Position numbers and translations under genes: made by a program | NCBI RefSeq assembly: GCF_039540515.1 | Contig: NZ_BAABFA010000007.1 | Location: 151,255-215,254 of the forward strand | Length of the DNA: 64,000 nucleotides | Origin: Nemorincola caseinilytica | Lineage (GTDB): Bacteria > Bacteroidota > Bacteroidia > Chitinophagales > Chitinophagaceae | Reading direction: 5' to 3' | In this document: positions 60,057-64,000 of the stretch, one piece after another | How the letters are laid out: the number at the start of each line of letters is the position of its first letter | Numbering within the stretch: position 1 is the stretch's first letter | The notes under the pieces: generated by a model | The model's database searches: none | The model's input: the letters and a program-made list of their open reading frames with translations, nothing else | What the model was told of the DNA's origin: nothing

Positions 60057-60416
60057 CTAGTCTTTTGCGAAGCGCGTCCTTATGACCATAGGCTTCTTGT
60101 CTCTGAGCAATGTTATGACCACAGAGTCGCCTGCGTGATAAGTACCCAGCACATCTTTGTAGGCGAATATATTCTTGATGTTCTTCTTATCCAGTGCAGT
60201 GATGATGTCACCTGCCTTTATGCCTGCCTGTGCGGCTGTCTGCCCCGGTAGCACATCGTTCACCCTTACACCGTCTCCACTGGTAGTATACCAGTAGTCG
60301 GGCTTTATGCCCAGGGTCACATTGGTCTTAGGCTGCTGTGCCGGCAGGGCGCCGCTTACACAACACAATGTGATGACCATACTGCAGGTATTTATAATGG
60401 CTTTACCTCTTGTCAT
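60057..60416 (-). CDS. Small secreted PDZ-domain protein
   Basis: 119 residues, N-terminal signal or anchor segment (about 5-26), then one PDZ domain: GVRVNDVLPGQTAAQAGIKAGDIITALDKKNIKNIFAYKDVLGTYHAGDSVVITLLRD. No protease domain is attached. Likely periplasmic. Last gene of a three-gene minus-strand cluster (61396 to 60057) with very short gaps. Confidence 0.85.
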   Translation of the reverse strand: MTRGKAIINTCSMVITLCCVSGALPAQQPKTNVTLGIKPDYWYTTSGDGVRVNDVLPGQTAAQAGIKAGDIITALDKKNIKNIFAYKDVLGTYHAGDSVVITLLRDKKPMVIRTRFAKD

Positions 60417-60420
60417 ATCC

Positions 60421-60966
60421 TTACATTTTTTTCACGCCATCTTCCAGGGCACGGAGTAGCAATATCATATTCGCATTGCGCCCTAGCGCATTCAGTATGC
60501 TGCGCATTATAAGGCCTTCGGTTTGGGATGTTTCGGTTATGGTGACCCTTGTATAGCCACCCACCGGCACCAGCGTGAACTGCCATGTGCCATGCATCCC
60601 GAAGTCGCTCTTGTCCATTCGGATCACCATCAGGTCTTCAGGCCGCTGCTGCAGGGCGGTATAGTACATATCGCCTACAAGCAGGGTGTGCTCGCGCCAG
60701 CGCCTGGGGCCATTGGTGCCATCTTCAAGCATCTCTACCGAGCGTACTTCATGCCTGTTGGCATCGAACATACGGGTATCGGCCAGCAGGGCCCATACCT
60801 TAGCTGCGGGTGCATGTACGATGCGGGTCTCGCTGCCATAGTAAGGCACATGGGCAAAAGCGCCCATTATCAATAAGACCATGAAGAAAAGCAGCGGTAT
60901 ACATGCTATGATAAGGAGTATCCTCCCTACTTTACCCGTGCGTTTCTGGGGAAGAAGTGAGCTCAT
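60421..60966 (-). CDS. SRPBCC family protein with N-terminal membrane anchor
   Basis: 181 residues from ATG 60966 (in-frame ATG at 60999 overlaps the upstream gene). A hydrophobic segment (about 12-35) is followed by the START/SRPBCC-type ligand fold: ETRIVHAPAAKVWALLADTRMFDANRHEVRSVEML, RRWREHTLL, GMHGTWQFTLVPVGGYTRVTITETSQTEG. SRPBCC domains hold hydrophobic ligands; the specific one is unknown. Sits between the four-span membrane protein and the PDZ protein. Confidence 0.82.
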   Translation of the reverse strand: MSSLLPQKRTGKVGRILLIIACIPLLFFMVLLIMGAFAHVPYYGSETRIVHAPAAKVWALLADTRMFDANRHEVRSVEMLEDGTNGPRRWREHTLLVGDMYYTALQQRPEDLMVIRMDKSDFGMHGTWQFTLVPVGGYTRVTITETSQTEGLIMRSILNALGRNANMILLLRALEDGVKKM

Positions 60967-60979
60967 AGAATGTTCGTTC

Positions 60980-61396
60980 TTACAGGTTGTCAATAGCATT
61001 GGTAGCGTTACCCCTCACCCACTGGCGCGCAGCCATCACCAGCACTGCCGATAAAACAAAGGTGAGGCCCAGCAACATTATCTGGCTGGGATTATCCCCC
61101 TTTCGCACCTCGCCTATGAAGTGCGCAGCATTGGCGCCCAGGTATAGTATGGATAATACCATATTCACCTTCCTGGCCACAGCGCCGGCATACCACATCA
61201 ACGTTACGGCATATAGCAGCGGCAGAAAATGGAAGGCCGTCCTTATGATCAGTATCGTGGGCGGCACCGTACCATTGGCGCCTGCCTTTCTTACGTCTAT
61301 ACCGTAAAAGATCTCGCTTACATGGTAATCGAAATGCAGTATCATGCATATCACCAGTATCACCCACAAGAGTACTATACGCAGCTGGCCGCTCAT
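60980..61396 (-). CDS. Four-span integral membrane protein of unknown function
   Basis: 138 residues with four hydrophobic spans (about 5-24, 47-68, 74-92, 105-122). I do not recognise a family. FDYHVSEIFYGIDVRKAGANGTVPPTILI is the main non-membrane segment. First gene of a cluster with the SRPBCC and PDZ genes (13-base gap), so it may act with them at the inner membrane. Confidence 0.7.
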   Translation of the reverse strand: MSGQLRIVLLWVILVICMILHFDYHVSEIFYGIDVRKAGANGTVPPTILIIRTAFHFLPLLYAVTLMWYAGAVARKVNMVLSILYLGANAAHFIGEVRKGDNPSQIMLLGLTFVLSAVLVMAARQWVRGNATNAIDNL

Positions 61397-61547
61397 ACAC
61401 TATATATTTATTGCCGTGAACCCGGCATCATTAAAAAAAGTACAGACAGAAAAAGCGCACATAGCAGTACGCAGGTGGGAGCAAGAGAACACCACAAAGA
61501 AAAGAAAGTTGCGGGGCGGTAGTTTATATTTTCGGGAAATACCGCGG

Positions 61548-62090
61548 CTAGAAAATTATCTTATCCAGCGGCACATCGTGCGGCTCTGCCGGAAATTCAG
61601 AAATGTACTGGAAAGGATAGCATATACCCAGCTTATACCCCGGTGGCATAGAGGCGAAGTACACATCGTAATAGCCCGACCCATAGCCCAGCCTGTAGCA
61701 CCGCCCGTTATAGCCTATGCCGGGCACTATGAAGAGATCTATGTTGCCATTGTATTCATTATTACCTGCTGGGTGTTTGGTGCCGAAGCGGCCTTCTTCC
61801 AGCTCATCGAGCGAGGTAAGCACAAGGTTCTGTATGGTACGCTTGGGCAACGACCTTGGGCATATTATGGTATGGCCTTTCGCCAGCAGGTCCCGCAGCA
61901 GGGGGTTGATATCTATTTCGCTACCAAAGGGGATATATGAGTGAATGACCTGTGCCTGCCGCTCTGTGATGATGTCCATTATCTTGCTGCACATCTGCCT
62001 GTCCCATTCGCGCTTCACATCTGCCGACAGGCCGTCTCTTTGCGCAAGCATGTCTTTCCGTAGTATCGCTTTTTGTTCTTTGGGTGTCAT
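61548..62090 (-). CDS. 5-formyltetrahydrofolate cyclo-ligase
   Basis: 180 residues. QKAILRKDMLAQRDGLSADVKREWDRQM at the N-terminus, IHSYIPFGSEIDINPLLRDLLAKGHTIICPRSL, DLFIVPGIGYNGRCYRLGYGSGYYDVYFASM at the ATP/folate site. It converts 5-formyl-THF to 5,10-methenyl-THF with ATP. Single gene. Confidence 0.94.
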   Translation of the reverse strand: MTPKEQKAILRKDMLAQRDGLSADVKREWDRQMCSKIMDIITERQAQVIHSYIPFGSEIDINPLLRDLLAKGHTIICPRSLPKRTIQNLVLTSLDELEEGRFGTKHPAGNNEYNGNIDLFIVPGIGYNGRCYRLGYGSGYYDVYFASMPPGYKLGICYPFQYISEFPAEPHDVPLDKIIF

Positions 62091-62174
62091 GGACAGATGT
62101 TTACTACAATATTAGGCTATCGGTGGGGTATTTTTCTTACTCCCTGTCGCCCAATTGACCGATATTTGCCGTAT

Positions 62175-62858
62175 ATGAAGAAGCTGCTGTTGATATCGGT
62201 AATGGCAATGGCTACATGTGCCTATGGCCAGATGAAGGTAGACACTACGCGCACCAGCGTTACCGTGCGGCAGACAGTGGCCTCGGCGGTAAAGACCTTA
62301 TCGATATACAGGGCCTTTGTACCCGGGCAGGGCATGCGCTACCTGGCGGTATACCAGCCTACAGCAGCAGAGCTGGGCGAGGAGCCCGATATATCGAGAA
62401 TGAAATTCACGGATGAGGCGGTGCGTATAAAGGCAATGCTGGATGCTGCCCTTGCACAGAAGCCGCTCAACTTCTCGCGCCTCTCCATCAACCTGCTGCC
62501 ATATATAGACCTTACAGCGCGCCTGGTAGAGCTCTATTCCACATCGAAGGAATGGAACGACTACCTGCAAAAGAATGCAGCCTCGCTGCGCAAGTCGGTG
62601 ACGCTGATGGACGGATCGGAGGTGACGGAGATATCTTATGACATACAGGTGGCAGCGGCCGTATTTGAGAAAAGTGATATGCTGAAGGAACTGCAGGAAC
62701 TGTTCGGGCCATATGGCTATACAGTAACACAGGGCGGTTTTCCCGATGAGCACCAGCAACTGGTGAGCACCGACAAACTGATGCTGCTGGGCAAAGACCC
62801 CAACCTGTTCGTACCTGCGCCCAATACATTCATCAACCTTTTAAAGACAAAGAAATAA
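62175..62858 (+). CDS. Secreted hypothetical protein
   Basis: 227 residues from ATG 62175, which starts a signal peptide (MKKLLLISVMAMATCAYGQ). The mature part is helical and polar (TVRQTVASAVKTLSIYRAFVPGQGMRYLAVYQPTAAELGEEPDISRMKF); no known domain is seen. The stop codon is immediately followed by the DciA-like ATG (62859), so the two genes are tightly linked. Confidence 0.75.
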   Translation: MKKLLLISVMAMATCAYGQMKVDTTRTSVTVRQTVASAVKTLSIYRAFVPGQGMRYLAVYQPTAAELGEEPDISRMKFTDEAVRIKAMLDAALAQKPLNFSRLSINLLPYIDLTARLVELYSTSKEWNDYLQKNAASLRKSVTLMDGSEVTEISYDIQVAAAVFEKSDMLKELQELFGPYGYTVTQGGFPDEHQQLVSTDKLMLLGKDPNLFVPAPNTFINLLKTKK

Positions 62859-63140
62859 ATGGGCAGCTATAGCATAGGAGAGGCGATAAACCTGCTGATA
62901 GAGCGCTCGCACTGGAAGCCCAAAATGCTGGCGCTGCGCATGAGCCAGGAGTGGGAGGCCATTACCGGCAAGGCTATAGCCAAATATACACGGTCGGTAA
63001 AGCTGGAAGGAAAGACGCTGCACATATATACCGATGTAGCTGCACTGAAACAGGAGCTACAGTATGGCAAGGAACAACTGATAGTGCGCATCAACGAATA
63101 CTTCAACGAACGGGTCGTAGATAGTATAGTTGTCAGGTAA
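62859..63140 (+). CDS. DUF721/DciA-like protein
   Basis: 93 residues: IGEAINLLIERSHWKPKMLALRMSQEWEAITGKAIAKYTRSVKLEGKTLHIYTDVAALKQELQYGKEQLIVRINEYFNERVVDSIVVR. The W-E-x-I-x-G pattern and L-x-V-x-x-x-x-x-A-x-x-x-x-L-x-x are the DUF721 fold. In many bacteria DciA recruits the replicative helicase DnaB; whether this short form does so is unknown. Confidence 0.85.
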   Translation: MGSYSIGEAINLLIERSHWKPKMLALRMSQEWEAITGKAIAKYTRSVKLEGKTLHIYTDVAALKQELQYGKEQLIVRINEYFNERVVDSIVVR

Positions 63141-63182
63141 GGCACATCTCTTCACAGTATTCCCCTTAGATATTCTTTGAAC

Positions 63183-63217
63183 GCACAACGGCTTTCCTTT
63201 CGGGAAAGCCGTTGTGC
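63183..63217. terminator. Bidirectional rho-independent terminator
   Basis: Perfect 15-bp stem GCACAACGGCTTTCC / GGAAAGCCGTTGTGC with loop TTTCG, between the convergent dciA-like gene and the last T9SS gene. Confidence 0.9.
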
Positions 63218-63240
63218 TTCTATCGTGTATCGTATGTTGT

Positions 63241-64000
63241 CTACTTCTGCATCACGAAGTGGAAGGTGCGTACCTCTGTGGCCGTGCGCAGGTTCAGCAT
63301 ATACATGCCGTTGGCAAGGTCGCCACCCAGCTGCAGTTGCTCATCTATCGCACCGTTCTGTACCCGTACCACACCACGGTATACAACCTGGCCCAGTACA
63401 TCCACTACATCCACGTTCACTTCCTTAGCATCACCACCCACAGTACCGCGTACCGTGAACCTGCCGCTGTTCGGGTTGGGCAGCAGGCGCACATCCGTAC
63501 CAGTGGCCGTGGTGCCCACACCCAGAGGGCTCACCTTCATCGTCACCGTCTCAGTGCCCACAAGGCCTGCACAGTAACCGCCGCTCGTCACCTCTGCCGT
63601 CACCTCATCGCCATCCTGGAGCTCGCTGCTCATGTACATCGCGTTCGTAGCGCCGCTCACCACCGTCCCGTTCACTGACCACCTGTACAGGGGCTCGCTG
63701 CCGCCATTGGCAACATGAGCCGTCAGCCTCACGTTCTGGCCCTCCGATATCGACAGCCCGGGGTTCGCGCTTATCGTCACCACAGGTGCCTGGGGCACCA
63801 CCACACGCATCTTCACATCGCTGCTCACAACATCCTGAAGCCTGCACGGGAAGTTGCTCGTCATCTCGCACGTTATCACATCACCATTGGCAGGTACATA
63901 CGAGTATACAGGACCCGCACCTACCGTCACGCCGTTCTTCTTCCATACATAGAACGGTGATGTACCGCCTGCCACGTCCGTAGCAGTATAGGTCACTGTA
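63241..64000 (-). CDS. T9SS type A sorting domain protein, 3' part
   Basis: The frame is open through the window edge (64000), so only the last 252 or so residues are seen. Immunoglobulin-like repeats (SPFYVWKKNGVTVGAGPVYSYVPANGDVITCEMTS; EPLYRWSVNGTVVSGATNAMYMSSELQDGDEVTAEVTS) are followed by a type A sorting domain (VRLLPNPNSGRFTVRGTVG ... MYMLNLRTATEVRTFHFVMQK). The repeats carry Cys residues at CEMTSNFPC and GGYC. Likely a large secreted adhesin or hydrolase. Confidence 0.88.
   Translation of the reverse strand, partial: TVTYTATDVAGGTSPFYVWKKNGVTVGAGPVYSYVPANGDVITCEMTSNFPCRLQDVVSSDVKMRVVVPQAPVVTISANPGLSISEGQNVRLTAHVANGGSEPLYRWSVNGTVVSGATNAMYMSSELQDGDEVTAEVTSGGYCAGLVGTETVTMKVSPLGVGTTATGTDVRLLPNPNSGRFTVRGTVGGDAKEVNVDVVDVLGQVVYRGVVRVQNGAIDEQLQLGGDLANGMYMLNLRTATEVRTFHFVMQK

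Overview
The window is a chromosomal segment of a Bacteroidota bacterium, most likely Chitinophagia/Chitinophagaceae. Evidence: several C-terminal type IX secretion (T9SS type A) sorting domains; the T9SS regulator PorX; GLPGLI, DUF6089 and OMP_b-brl_3-type proteins; a GH92 mannosidase; and recurrent Bacteroidota -7 promoter boxes (TAnnTTTG). The base composition is moderately GC-rich, with a striking preference for the ATA isoleucine codon in core genes. There is no rRNA operon, prophage, insertion sequence or CRISPR array; one tRNA (Trp) is present. Most genes are core or housekeeping, interspersed with secreted and surface proteins.

Layout. 0-6.3 kb: end of an outer-membrane beta-barrel gene and its GLPGLI partner, an FkbM methyltransferase, and a NarL-type regulator with a large propeller histidine kinase. 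6.5-10.3 kb: a frameshifted BglII-like endonuclease gene, nusG-secE-tRNA-Trp (detached from the usual rplK neighbours), an MlaE permease and a compact ABC module. 10.5-11.7 kb: an SPFH/Arc-like two-gene operon with a clear palindromic operator. 11.9-20.3 kb: porX, an acetyltransferase, DUF6089, GH92, iscS-iscU-iscA and methylmalonyl-CoA epimerase. 20.4-30.5 kb: a secreted cyclophilin, an SGNH/MBOAT acyltransferase pair, pdxJ, two sensor kinases, a flippase and a glycosyltransferase. 30.7-40.7 kb: a fibronectin-III T9SS protein, ruvB, a toxin-antitoxin pair, tatC-rpiB, lolA, ftsK and an AI-2E exporter. 40.8-46.3 kb: three tandem paralogous T9SS proteins and a 1000-residue YadA-head/endosialidase-chaperone protein. 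46.4-53.9 kb: a UvrD/PcrA helicase, then a cobalamin riboswitch controlling three surface proteins (DUF4465, a cell-surface T9SS protein and a BtuG-like propeller lipoprotein), and an M24 peptidase. 54-64 kb: a frameshifted VWA protein, gyrB with a palindromic leader, a PDZ/SRPBCC/membrane cluster, 5-formyl-THF cyclo-ligase, a DciA-like protein and the end of another T9SS protein.

Main points of interest: (1) the B12-riboswitch surface locus, which lacks an adjacent BtuB; (2) two tandem 10-bp palindromes overlapping the promoter of the SPFH/Arc operon; (3) a class of intergenic inverted repeats built from degenerate short words, found at several gene boundaries including twice inside the isc cluster; (4) two apparent single-site frameshifts (BglII-like and VWA genes); (5) tandem triplication of a small secreted family with an invariant C-D-x3-C-x6-W-P motif. 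All calls come from reading the sequence and from family knowledge; no database search was run.
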